NCBI GenBank assembly: GCA_007844125.1
Contig: CM017556.1
Span: forward strand, 26,803,148-26,867,147
Origin: Sinonovacula constricta
Lineage: Eukaryota; Mollusca; Bivalvia; Cardiida; Solecurtidae
Direction of reading: 5' to 3'
Length of the DNA stretch: 64,000 bases
Below, piece by piece: positions 23,104 through 32,129 of the stretch. The position numbers and the translations under genes were made by a program. The notes below the pieces were generated by a model, which was given only the letters and a program-made list of their open reading frames with translations, was not told where the DNA came from and ran no database searches. Position 1 is the first letter of the stretch; every line of letters begins with the position of its first letter.

Positions 23104-23387
23104 TAGTACCATCGAAATGCGTCGCAGTCGCTTGTTTTGAGGAAATCGATGCCATGAAACAGTTCTGTTTTCGACCACCTTCCCGCTATAAACACCTTTA
23201 AATATTTTAGCAATATTTCGGCGATTTCCATTTTGGTTTTGTTTCTTTCTTTAATTAACTTTTCATGTCCCTCGATGTGTGTATTATACACGCTGATAAA
23301 ATGTCTACTTATACCCCGGAAGTTTTAATGCGCATGCGCATTCGGAGAGTACTCAAGGGCAGACAACTTAGTTATCGGACTGCCCAA
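23104..23387. other. Right arm of the nested transposon
   Basis: Holds a 71-codon minus-strand open frame (to 23291; HEKLIKERNKTKMEIAEILL, FLKTSDCDAFRWYY) that looks protein-like but has no ATG and no recognised family. It may be the last coding remnant of the transposon, though it runs opposite to the SAP-like fragment. Confidence 0.35.
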
Positions 23388-23389
23388 TA

Positions 23390-23478
23390 GTCACGTAAAC
23401 ACCGACTCTAATTGTGATGAAAAGAAGAAGAGCCGCCATTCCCCCTCCGCAGGCAGCGGAAATGTATAGGCGTTTCAT
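23390..23478 (-). pseudogene. Tiny membrane protein split by the nested transposon
   Basis: ATG at 23478 overlaps the ATPase stop as ATGA. It reads MKRLYISAACGGGMAALLLF, then ITIRVGVYVT, and is interrupted by the insertion. Joined to 21438, the frame would run on a few codons and overlap the next gene's start. One hydrophobic helix; function unknown. Confidence 0.5.
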
Positions 23479-23927
23479 GTTAAAACGGCATAGCTACTTG
23501 GCTGCGAGGTATTTAACAGCAGCTTCGCTCGGAGGTCTTTGAGGACGGCAGTGTACCTCTGAGCCAGTTCCCAGACCGATTGCTTGGCATGGCTTTTTTC
23601 TTGGTGAGTTGTTTGCTGGCGGCCATGTCATCAATGACATACAACGTCGGCCTGACCCTAAAACACTCGGTAGAGAGCTCGCAAGAAGTCATGAAGTCGT
23701 TCACCTGGATCTAGAACATAAACCTCATCGTCTGTCCACACCCACAGGCGCTCCTGGTAGGTCCTGTTATGCCTGGTAGTGGGACAGAGGATTACGATGT
23801 GATCGAAACGGCCGCGGCATGGGCCCTCGAGGAGGTCAAGCGCGAATTGCGTTTTCCCTCAGCCTGTCATGCCGCAAATTATCGCCGAGTGAGGGTCTTC
23901 AGTAAATAGCTGACACGAAACGTCCAT
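23475..23927 (-). pseudogene. DNA-packaging ATPase (A32/FtsK-HerA type), shortened
   Basis: Pumps the genome into capsids in virus-like relatives. ATG at 23927 (MDVSCQLFTEDPHSAIICG). The Walker A loop reads GMTG-stop-GKT, with a TGA at 23861-23859 inside the loop. FDHIVILCPTTRHNRTYQER follows, and Walker B TLYVIDD after a frameshift near 23700. The end (LKDLRAKLLLNTSQPSSYAV) comes quickly: about 150 codons in total, against well over 200 usual for the family, so the part after Walker B is deleted. It overlaps the capsid gene's end (23899) by 29 bases and the next tiny ORF by ATGA. Confidence 0.85.
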
Positions 23928-25238
23928 TCTCGAAGTTGAGCTGCGCGTCCATAAGGACGAAGAGGTAAATGTTCAATGCCCAATGAGCTTCTGCTTCCTT
24001 GGCGAGCTGAATTGTGATCCCCTCGCTGGCGTTTTCGATCCGGCAGCCGTTGCCATGCAAGCCGTTGTCATCGCTGGACCTTAAGTCCAGCCAGAGAGCG
24101 GACTCCTCTGTGAGGTACTTAGCTATGTTGCAGGCGTGGAGCCCGAGGTCCTTGGCCACCATGGCCACTTCGGGTGCCGTTTTATTTCACCCGCCATAAG
24201 TTTTCTGACTTCGTCCCATGCCTGGTAAGGGCGCATGCCTTGAGCATAGAGTTCGGGATGCCCTCGACAGTGACCTCCACTTTCGTGATCTTGGGGTTAT
24301 AGAAAACTTCGCTCTGGCGTTCAAAGGGCTGAGTCGATTCCTCGAAGAGCATTAAGACCATCTTCATCGAACGAGCGGGGGCGTTCAGGTTTATGTTCCA
24401 CAGCGTGTCGGACTTGTTGGCTACGATCCTGTCATAAAGGATCGCCATCTTCCCTGCGTACTGGTCGCGGCCAACTCCCGGTTGGTCCCCATCTCGAACT
24501 CCAAGGCGATTCCTGGATTGTGTATTTTGAGGCTCCGTCGGTCGCCCTGACGACCCGCCCGTAGTCGTTGAACGTGAGCTCGTACTCCAGCCGGTCCCCT
24601 AAGGCCGACTGGAAGAAAGACATGATGGCTCTCCAGGAGCTCGAAGTAGAGCGGGGCGTGGAAACGGTCGCCGTAAGCATTGGCTATGGCGGCATCCTTC
24701 ACTCTGTCGACCCGGTTTCCGGCGCTGACCCTTATCCGAGTTATGTTTCGATCATCGGAGGTGTCGATTCCATGGTACTGAGCGTTGGGCCCTTCTTTTT
24801 TCGTTTTTTTCAGAGATCTGTGTAGCATCCGAACACGTCGCTGTCGTCGATGCTCATGACCTCGTTTTCGGAAATCTTAATCGTGGTCTTCTTAACGATC
24901 GCCCGACCCAGATTGTTGACCAGTGAGCGATCGACGTCGGTTGAGACCAGACTGATTTGGAAAGCCAGCCTGGCGGTCCCAGGGACGATTACATCGATGG
25001 GCCCGAGATTCGGGAAGCGCACTAACAGCTGCTTGTTCTGGTCGATCATGAATGGGTTGTTCGTGATCACGACCGACTGGCGGATTCCCTTGGCCCCTAG
25101 GGGCTCTCTCAGGCGCCGGTGCGGATTGAGCTTTCGACCGTAAGCGCTTTGAAACATTTGTATGCATGACTTCGATGACCGGCTGGCGCCGTTGGATTCG
25201 GCCACGGACGATATTGCAACTACCTCGCTCTCCACTTG
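23899..25238 (-). pseudogene. Capsid-like protein (probable double jelly-roll major capsid protein)
   Basis: About 445 codons in five frame-shifted pieces. Readable parts: NNPFMIDQNKQLLVRFPNLG and NNLGRAIVKKTTIKISENEV in the first half; YELTFNDYGRVV, NKSDTLWNINLNAPARSMKM and FYNPKITKVEVTVEGIPNSM in the second; ending FVSAIY at 23901. Two successive beta-rich halves, each with strand-turn patterns, and a position directly before the packaging ATPase fit the major capsid protein of Polintons. A minor capsid protein cannot be excluded without structure comparison. No in-frame ATG is visible; the frame opens after a TAA with a GTG near 25235. Confidence 0.68.
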
Positions 25239-25930
25239 AATTACTTACTGGAACCGTTGATGACTTTCACAACGGATTGGATGAGGGTCAGCCTCCTGCG
25301 GGTCGGGACTACCAAAAATTTACGATCGACAGCCGTGGTCAGCTCCGCCTGAGGGCCCACCCGGAGGTCGATCTGGTCCATAAGCATACAAGACGTCCAC
25401 TAGCGTTATCAACGATAGCAGGAAAGGTCGGCGGTCGGGCTATTGTCCGGGATGAACTCGGCTTCACGGAGTGGGGGGTCCGCGATAGGCCTCCTGCTCT
25501 ACCTGCCCAAACTGTCGCCCAAATACAGCGGACTGATAGAGAACTGGACGAAATGATGCGCGCTAGTGCTGGCAGAAACATTGAGGTGGCAGATTTCGAC
25601 AGAGCAGCCTCCGCCCTTTCTGAAATGGAGGAGACCGCGTTGAGAACAATCGAGGCCCCACCACTAAGTATATCGGAATTGGAAGGTTCTGAGCTCTATA
25701 TGCGGTTCCGGGAACTCAAAGGACTCGACAAGGCCATGAAAACCCAACGAAGAGAATTTGTCAACAACCTAGCCAGACTTTCCGACATCGACAGACATCT
25801 TAATCGAGAGAATGAAAAACTAAGAGAGACGGATGACCCCGAGATGAAGCGGCGAATCTCGGAGAGAATAAGAAACATCGAGGATGAGCGGGCCACACGG
25901 CTCGAGGTGGGTTCAGCTTACCAAAGGGCA
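25235..25930 (+). pseudogene. Polinton coiled-coil protein, C-terminus deleted
   Basis: An open frame runs from 25166, but the part before about 25235 is antisense to the capsid gene and probably not native. From ELLTGTVDDFHNGLDEGQPP on, it reads cleanly: FTIDSRGQLRLRAHPEVDLV, GFTEWGVRDRPP, then long charged helices (LDKAMKTQRREFVNNLARLS, LRETDDPEMKRRISERIRNI). At about 25930 it stops making sense and becomes the antisense of the next gene, so its C-terminal part has been lost. Divergent from the capsid gene. Probably a virion protein; function not known. Confidence 0.6.
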
Positions 25931-27243
25931 ATTAGCCCTACGGCAACCCCATCCACAACCAGAGCCTTCTTTTCCTCGGAGTGTGCACTCGCATCTTCGC
26001 CGCTGCCTGCTGGCGCAGCAGCTACTGCTTCACTGCTGCCAGGCGGTTTCGCTGCCGGCGCGTCCACCTGTGGCGGCCCTGCGATTTTGCCGTCATGAAA
26101 GCTGCCATGTACCTGAGGCTGCACCGCAGGAGAGTTAACCCCGCCGACTACACAGATTGGGAGGTTGGCTGGAGCCATTATTATCCTGTTGTTGTAGCCA
26201 GCAATGCCGGGATTGATGTTTAGGAGCATGGCACTCGGAGCCATGTACAATCCTGTTCCGAAGACCACGTTGAGCTCGCTCCCGGCGTACTGCAGAACGC
26301 TTTGGTAACGGGTGTAGCGGCCTGGATGTCGACCGGAGAGTTGATCGCATCCTCCAATAGGGCTAGGAATTGCTTTTGCGCCTCAAAGCCGCCTGCTATT
26401 CGGGACTTGGTTTGCGCCTGACCCCTAGCAGAGCCCACACGTAGGTCCGGATCGAGTCGTTGATTCGCTCCATGCCGGCCTGAGTGAAGCCTTTCGAGAC
26501 ATCTAGTACGAACGTGCTCCAAGAGCCATCAACTCCTGGATCTTGCTCGATGAATTCAATGTGGGCCTTTTTCGGCGGCCGCCAGTGGCAAGACGAAACC
26601 CCGCAATGACGACCTTCAGAGACCTCCAACCCGAACGTCATATGCTCGGGATCTAGACTTCCGGCGTTCTGGCTGGCGACGTGTCTTTCCTCGCTGTCGT
26701 GTCGGACGTCTGTCTGGGTCCACGCAACGTGTCCTCTGGTGTGGACGTTCCCCAGGCCGCGGCTGTTGGGGTACTCTTTTTGGCGCCAGTCTGTACCTGG
26801 CAAAGCCGTTCATACGCTCTCCTGTCGTAAGTATTGTTGACAGGATCCCAGGACGAATCCTGGGGGAGGGCGCATTTCATGTCCGTTAGAATGCGACAGG
26901 TGGTGTAGTAGACATGGAAAAGGTAGACAGACTGAATGAGGGGGTGGCACGTCCCTCTGGTCTGATCAGGTGGTCGTTGAATGAGACCCCACAGCCTGCC
27001 GTTGCGAACCACACGGCGAAGTTCAGCTGGTTCTGCCAGAACTTCATCGGGCTATTGGTCCAATCTTGAACCATGATCTTCTGTGGGCAGTCGGTATTGT
27101 CGCCAGATATCGGGTAGGCTGGCGGAGAAGGACTGGTTGGGGCGGGCCGTGATCTTTAACTTGGACATAGTTCCGGCGTTAAGGTGCCGTGGGTACTCAC
27201 CGGCCCTATACTTGGCGCTGCTATTGAAGGTAAAGGCCTCCAT
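25918..27243 (-). pseudogene. Polinton virion-type protein of unknown function (second large minus-strand gene)
   Basis: ATG at 27243 (MEAFTFNSSAKYRAGEYPRH). Six overlapping frame pieces include LNAGTMSKLKITARPNQSFS, KFWQNQLNFAVWFATAGCGV, FHVYYTTCRILTDMKCALPQ, GFTQAGMERINDSIRTYVWA and YMAPSAMLLNINPGIAGYNN. The C-terminus is Pro/Ala-rich and ends in a short hydrophobic GVAVGLIALW at a stop (25918), where a longer membrane helix would be expected. About 440 residues, beta-rich then helical. Possibly a minor capsid or vertex protein, but no motif proves it. Convergent with the coiled-coil gene; the shared end is a deletion junction. Confidence 0.58.
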
Positions 27244-27304
27244 GAAGATGGTCTATCATGTGAAAGATGTTCCAAACTATCACCGATATCACAACAGGCC
27301 CGAC

Positions 27305-27683
27305 ATGTCTTCACTCAACGTCGATCCGAAGACATGTAGGATCTTCTAGGATTTGTAAAGTACCGCGAGACGTTTACTTCGGCGAAATATGACCTAGGTG
27401 ATCGCCCTGTGGACTTGTACCCCATAAAGCAGCTATATGTCTACCTGGACGAACTCAACACCACCAAGAACGCCTTGAACGGGGCTCCCAGTAGTCTGCT
27501 CGCTGTGGCCGCGGTCGGCAACCTGCCATACGGGATATCATAACATCTGTATTTGCTAACCCCGAGTTTAAACTCCTGAGACATGGGACGATCTCGGAGT
27601 TAACACTCTCTGTTAGAGATGAACGCGGACACAGAATAGACAACCACAGGCTACCAGTGAGCGTTGTTCTTGAAGTGAAATGA
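27305..27683 (+). pseudogene. Protein upstream of the fibre-like gene
   Basis: ATG at 27305 (MSSLNVDPKTCRIF, then TAG). Two frameshifts later it reads VDLYPIKQLYVYLDELNTTK and FKLLRHGTISELTLSVRDER, ending LPVSVVLEVK at TGA 27681. About 125 codons, beta-rich at the end. The stop overlaps the next gene's ATG as ATGA. Its placement suggests a partner or base of the fibre-like protein; unproven. Confidence 0.5.
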
Positions 27684-28778
27684 GTATCTTTGGTTCACAC
27701 GGTAGCGGGGGGCGCCCATTGTGGACTACGCTATCCGGGCATACGTCGATGCAGTCGCATCGCGACGGAGTGCGCCTGATCTGTCCCACGACATAAAAAG
27801 GATCAAAATGGCGATGTAGACCTAATCGGGGGTCGGATTAGGAACATCGGCGACGTCAAAGCGCTTATGGATGCGGTTTCGGCAAGAGTGGTCGAGGAAG
27901 GGTGGAAGTCTACCCAGCCTTACGTCGATTCACTTGCTTCGCGACAGAGTGCGCCTGATATGTCCCACTACATAAAAAAGGATCAGGATGGCGATATAGA
28001 CCTAATGGGAGGGGGGGGGGGGGGGGTCGGATCATTAACCTCGGCGACATCGAATTTCCTACGGATACGATTTCGGTGAAAGTGGTCGAGCAAGGGTGGA
28101 GGACCTTGGGGAAGTCCTCCTGAAAATGGCGAAAGGCTATGGAAGGACCCCTTAACCTTAACAACAACCAGATAGTAAGAGTGAACAACCCTGTCCGCGA
28201 CAAGGACGCTGCCAACAAGAAATACGTTGGCGGGTTAATTCCCGATCTGACCCCCTACATAAAAGGATGATGAAGGTGATGTGGCCCTTGAAGGCAACCT
28301 TGATCTAAATAATCACAGTATAGTGAACCTGGATCAACATATTAATTCGAACGATGCTGCGAACAAGCTGTACGTTGACAGGCAAATAACAATCACATAG
28401 TTACTATTATGGCACAAGAGCGCTGGGACCCGGACCTTCGCAGATATGAATGGTCGTTCGGGGCAAGCTCGGGCGGGGGTATTAATCATGTGGGCTACGT
28501 TATGATAAAGAAAAGGAAATATACTGGCTATGTCTTTGTCTGCAGAGGGACGTGGCGGGACATCGGGGAAGGGGGTGGCTGTGGCTGTTGTAGTTAATAG
28601 GGGTTTTCCACACATTGCTCTATTAAAAAAGGAGCCAGGTCAATACACCGAGAAAACTTTCCAACCACCACTAGACGTTAATAAAGGTGATGTTAGAAAC
28701 TCTGTGACGCCGGAGGATTCGGCTCCTCGGACTCATGCTTCAGGAGTGGCTGCGCTGCTAATTGAACTAGAGATGTGA
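27680..28778 (+). pseudogene. Fibre-like protein with phage-tail-fibre-type shaft repeats
   Basis: ATG at 27680. A short Gly-rich start is followed by at least four repeats of the pattern G-D-(V/I)-x-L-x-G-G-x-I-x-N-(I/L)...D-A-(V/A)-x-x-x-Y-V-D, for example GDIDLMGGG near 27989, PLNLNNNQIVRVNNP near 28150 and NDAANKLYVDRQI near 28352. Such NLxDP...DAATKxYVD repeats form trimeric shafts in phage tail fibres and viral attachment fibres. The C-terminal part (WSFGASSGGGINHVGYVMIK ... VVNRGFPHIALL ... HASGVAALLIELEM) is beta-rich, like a globular head. Many stops and frameshifts, and a poly-G run at 28010-28026. An attachment role is inference from architecture. Confidence 0.6.
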
Positions 28779-28779
28779 G

Positions 28780-29450
28780 ATGTAAAACATCGAACAAGAC
28801 ATGAAAGACAAAGTGGTTCCAACGGCCCCGCCAATTTATCCTACCCTGCCACTGAGGGCAATGGGCACGCCTACCGCCGATAACAGATAACCCGAAATCA
28901 ATCTGAGTTAGCACGAGAGGCCGATAAAAGGGCTAGCCTCGGTAAAAAAGACAAGAGGACCCTTAATACCGTTGATGGCGCCGACGCCGCTTTGGCTAAT
29001 GTTGGCGCGGGAATGGGGATTGGTGGCATATTCCTCATTTCAACGGTTGTAGCCATTCCAATCGCCATAGGGCTCGAGATCGGTTCTCTTTGCTGCGGCG
29101 GACTATATATCGTCGGGAAAGTGATCGAAAGACGCGTTTCACACAAAGTCGTCAAACATCAGCGCATCGAGGCAATGGCCCGGGCAAAGCTGAATACGAT
29201 CTCCGACATTGTGAGCAAAGCATTAGCCGACGGGGATATCTCCGACATCGAGTACAAGCTCGTCCTAGAAACACAAGGTGCACTCCGAAAAACCGCCAAA
29301 GGAGAATATGGAGGAACTAAGAAAAAAACTGCTGGAAGAGGGCCGCAGGGAAGGGCTAGAAGAGCCTTCCAAAAGGTTGACTTCTTCCTCTCCCTAAGCT
29401 GCTGCGTGTGTAGTGCGAGCTGCGACGACCCTCCTGCATACCAGGTGTAA
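28780..29450 (+). pseudogene. Membrane protein with two helices, Polinton accessory
   Basis: ATG at 28780 is followed at once by TAA; the frame continues NIEQDMKDKVVPTAPPIYPT. A frameshift near 28880 leads to DKRTLNTVDGADAALANVGA, then two adjacent hydrophobic helices (GIGGIFLISTVVAIPIAIGL, GSLCCGGLYIVG) and a basic helical C-terminus (KLNTISDIVSKALADGDISD). About 200 residues. It begins just after the fibre-like gene's stop. The last 40 codons (Gly/Arg then Cys-rich) are probably out of frame. Function unknown; membrane location inferred. Confidence 0.6.
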
Positions 29451-29490
29451 ATTTTTATATTAAAGGCTCGCCGTCTCTTGTATCAGCAAG

Positions 29491-29649
29491 AATTTGCCCT
29501 CTACCGTTCTCGATCTGCTCCAGATCATTGCCCCTATCTCCGAAATTATTCTAGTGGTCTACGCGATGTATCGGCTCGATCGGCTTAAGCAGTCTAACGA
29601 AACTGCAAAACAGCATAATCTCCGAGAGAAAAAGCAAGCCGAGAGCTGA
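29491..29649 (+). CDS. Tiny membrane protein
   Basis: An open frame ending at TGA 29647 reads VLDLLQIIAPISEIILVVYA, then MYRLDRLKQSNETAKQHNLR. One N-terminal hydrophobic helix and a charged tail, about 50 residues. No ATG before the hydrophobic part in this copy, so the start is uncertain. Same strand and spacing as the preceding membrane gene. Confidence 0.4.
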   Translation, partial: NLPSTVLDLLQIIAPISEIILVVYAMYRLDRLKQSNETAKQHNLREKKQAES

Positions 29650-29767
29650 TTCCTGCTAGGCTTGGGATTGTATAGGCCTATATAGGCCGTGACCATTCTT
29701 TGGTCCGTCTGGGGCCTCAACTGACTAGGGTCCGGAGTTCCCGGCTCTACTTTTTAGGCTGCTGGGC

Positions 29768-30073
29768 TTACTGTCTTTCATATTCTTCTTCTTCTGGGAT
29801 ATCAACAACATATAGATGATCGAATTCATCCTCAAGCTCTTCTTCTTTTTCTTCTTCTTCTTCTTCTTCTGGGATGTCAACAACATATAGATGATCGAAT
29901 TCCTCCTCAAGCTCTTCTTCTTTTTCTTCTTCTTCTTCTTCTTCTTCTGGGATGTCAACAACATATAGATTATCGAATTCTTTCTCAAGCTCTTCTTCTT
30001 CTCCATCTTTATCATCATCATCTCATCCTAGTCTGAGAGAATTGATTAAACGATCAAACTCATCATCATCCAT
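29768..30073 (-). pseudogene. Acidic protein with three 25-residue repeats
   Basis: ATG at 30073 (MDDDEFDRLINSLRLG), an in-frame TGA at 30025-30023, then three units of the form EELExEFDxLYVVDIPEEEE (DNA period 75-78 bases, copies at about 29794, 29869 and 29947) and a stop at 29770-29768. Strongly acidic, with a regular aromatic/hydrophobic LYVVDIP core. It is the right-terminal gene, pointing inward from the terminal repeat. The GAA/TTC runs make it prone to slippage. Function unknown. Confidence 0.55.
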
Positions 30074-30166
30074 GTTTACTCTGATTTGAAATTGCTTGTA
30101 CTCGGTGGGTATTCGTTATGTATACCCAATCTCTAAATGGATGGTTGTCTTTAGCGTTCCCCTCTG

Positions 30167-30355
30167 GGCCGACGCGGGTGGTGGGCCGTCCCTAAAGCAG
30201 CAGGGGGGGGGGGGGGGGGGGGGGGAGTGACTATACTTTTTTGTTCGTTGGTTTATGGGGTTAAAAGATGCGGCGAGGGCATGTTCCCTGTGGGAGGCTT
30301 TTCGGTTGGTTTGGGGTGTTAAAAGATGCGGCCAAAAAGTATGGTGCCCCCTGCT
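30167..30355 (-). repeat. Right inverted terminal repeat with internal palindrome
   Basis: Inverse counterpart of 13569-13691. The inner arm (30196-30236: AGCAGCAG, a G tract of about 24, AGTGACTATAC) pairs with the outer arm GTATGGTGCCCCCTGCT (30339-30355). The loop is longer than on the left because the segment 'ttaaaagatgcgg' and its neighbourhood is duplicated (about 30261 and 30320). Confidence 0.88.
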
Positions 30356-31340
30356 ACGTCATAGATGTCGCGTGTCCACGTAATCACCACCCCGGATTTT
30401 CGAATTCTTAAAACGCAGACGGCTACGTGTGTCGACGGAGGTATACATGCACGAGACGACAGGTTAAGCTGTATTTGTCCCGGTATCTTTGTTTTGTAAC
30501 GCTTTTCCGCCAAAATTTCGTTAAAAATAAACAACATTATCATAATACTTGACAACGTTTATTATATAATAGTTGAATAAATACCGACGTGTGGTTACAG
30601 TTGCGGAAAATAAGTCCAGACTTTGTTTTTTCCGGATTTAAAATTGTTTTTTTACTGATATAATGAAAGGAAACATCCAAACCTGCACCAGCCGTCAAGC
30701 TACATAGTTCCTTTGGCAGCAACGAATATTTGCTTTTCGCTTCGACTATTACAGTAGCTGCCAATGACATTTAACCAAGCATGTTGTCCTCGTTGGAAGT
30801 ACGTATGACGACAGCTGGATTTATTATGCAGTTCGTATAAACGCAGACTGCGGATATGTATTACATCAAACAAAAGTTGTTTTAATGGGTATATGGTTGA
30901 TAGCTCCTGGTATCTGACCACCTACATATTTTGTTTTTGTTTTAGGCATAATTTTCTTGTTAATGAGCGCAAAAACAAACAAGCAAACATACATATTATT
31001 TGCTTTTGGAGCGCAACGTGCATTTAGTTATCGTCCCTACTCATATGATCGACTCCTTAAGATAATAGTTTCTCGTGCTGTTTTTATAGGACAGTGCAAG
31101 CTTCAGAGCACTTCTAGAATCTACCCTGGTTCCTTTTGGTGTCCGATTATATGGCACCGCTTAGCTCTTGGGTTTAAAGTGTCAGCCATTTTGCACCAGA
31201 TTCTAGGTTTTACTCCTGTCCCGTCCTTTACGGGTGTCTGAGTTGCATGAATCCGGGTGCAATAGACTATATCTTGGGACTGAATCAGCTGTTCTATGAT
31301 GGGAATCACTACGAAGCATTTCTGAAAATCCGGACCAAGG
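30356..31340. other. No gene seen
   Basis: Host sequence right of the Polinton. Short ORFs on both strands without recognised content. Confidence 0.5.
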
Positions 31341-31396
31341 TCACGATTCGAACCAAGGCTTCGGATTACTAAGCCAAGTGCGTAATCACTAGGTCA
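31341..31396 (-). repeat. tRNA-derived SINE head, decayed
   Basis: On the minus strand an A-box-like TGACCTAGTGATTACG is followed by a B-box-like GGTTCGAATCGTG with tRNA-like spacing. No cloverleaf closes, so it is a SINE or tRNA relic. Confidence 0.5.
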
Positions 31397-32129
31397 GCAA
31401 TAAAAGCACCGCCCTCTTATGGTTCTGTTTTATTGGCCCGTTTACTGAATAGCTTTACTCCAATGTGATCACGTCTGTCATCACTATCGTCGAATGGTTT
31501 TGTTAACCCTCACCTTTCACCATTGGGCATATGAAGATCACGACATCTGCTCTAAAACCGCTATCTCAAATGTAACCACACTTTATTAGAAATATCACAA
31601 ATAGTCGTTCGGAGGATTTTAAACGGTCAAACTACACGGCATGCAGGACGTGCTACTTGAAAATCTTCTTGTCAGAAACTGAAAGAGACAGACCCTTGAA
31701 AATTCAGTACACGTGTTCAGTTGAGTTGCCGCATATCAAGATTGTTAAAGTGTAGTCGCAGAAAAAAATACAGATAGAAGCCAGGTTTGTATCCATTGTT
31801 ACTTTGCGACTATATAGTTTAACAGTTAAAATCCTCTTGTTAAACTAAAAAACTAAAGCAGTGATGTTTGGAATACCCGTCCATTGACCGGCACTCTTTC
31901 AAGATTGTCAAAAACTTTGGTCAGAAACAGTATCGCTAGTGGGCGTGTTTATATGAAATATATGATATACGCGTAAAGTTTAAATTAAAGTTACCGTTCA
32001 CGGAAAAGCAGCCGACCTAAGAGAGTTCAACTCTTTCTCGCGCGACAAGCAACAATGCCACGTATTTAGATTATATGGTGTAACACAAAAAGGTCTCACA
32101 GCAATACAAAATCATCAAATGATTACAAT
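31397..32129. other. No gene seen
   Basis: AT-rich spacer, no ORF above chance. Confidence 0.5.

Larger units (their letters stand above)
21441..23387. mobile_element. TA-flanked DNA transposon nested in the Polinton
   Basis: Termini TTGGGCAGTCCGATAACT (21441) and its inverse (ending 23387) are identical over 18 bases, with weaker matching for 15 more. TA dinucleotides flank both ends (21439-21440, 23388-23389). Removing it rejoins the small membrane ORF (23390-23478) with the start of the gene at 21435. A related terminus occurs in host DNA at 6348-6431, so it came from the host genome after the Polinton arrived. TA duplication suggests a Tc1/mariner-like or related superfamily; no transposase is readable. 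Confidence 0.85.
13569..30355. mobile_element. Degraded Maverick/Polinton element, about 16.8 kb
   Basis: Long inverted terminal repeats enclose genes typical of Polintons: protein-primed polymerase B, retroviral-type integrase, A32/FtsK-like packaging ATPase, a capsid-like protein and several small conserved-looking ORFs. Polintons are virus-like, self-synthesising DNA transposons, usually 15-20 kb. Without the 1.95 kb nested insertion this copy is about 14.8 kb, at the short end, matching the internal deletions seen. Almost all genes carry frameshifts or stops. A clean 6-bp target duplication was not found: flanks read GCACG|AGCAGC on the left and TGCT|ACGTCA on the right. Confidence 0.92.

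Noticed and set aside
25166..25234. N-terminal MTSMTGWRRW extension of the coiled-coil gene
   Set aside because: It is antisense to the capsid-like gene, and protein-like sequence begins only near 25235.
25931..26098. C-terminal Ala/Pro-rich extension of the coiled-coil gene
   Set aside because: It is the antisense of the minus-strand gene's C-terminus, entered after a deletion.
13571..30361. A 6-bp target-site duplication for the Polinton
   Set aside because: Flanks (ACGAGC or CGCACG on the left, ACGTCA on the right) do not match well enough, and both lie in a tandem repeat that confuses the comparison.
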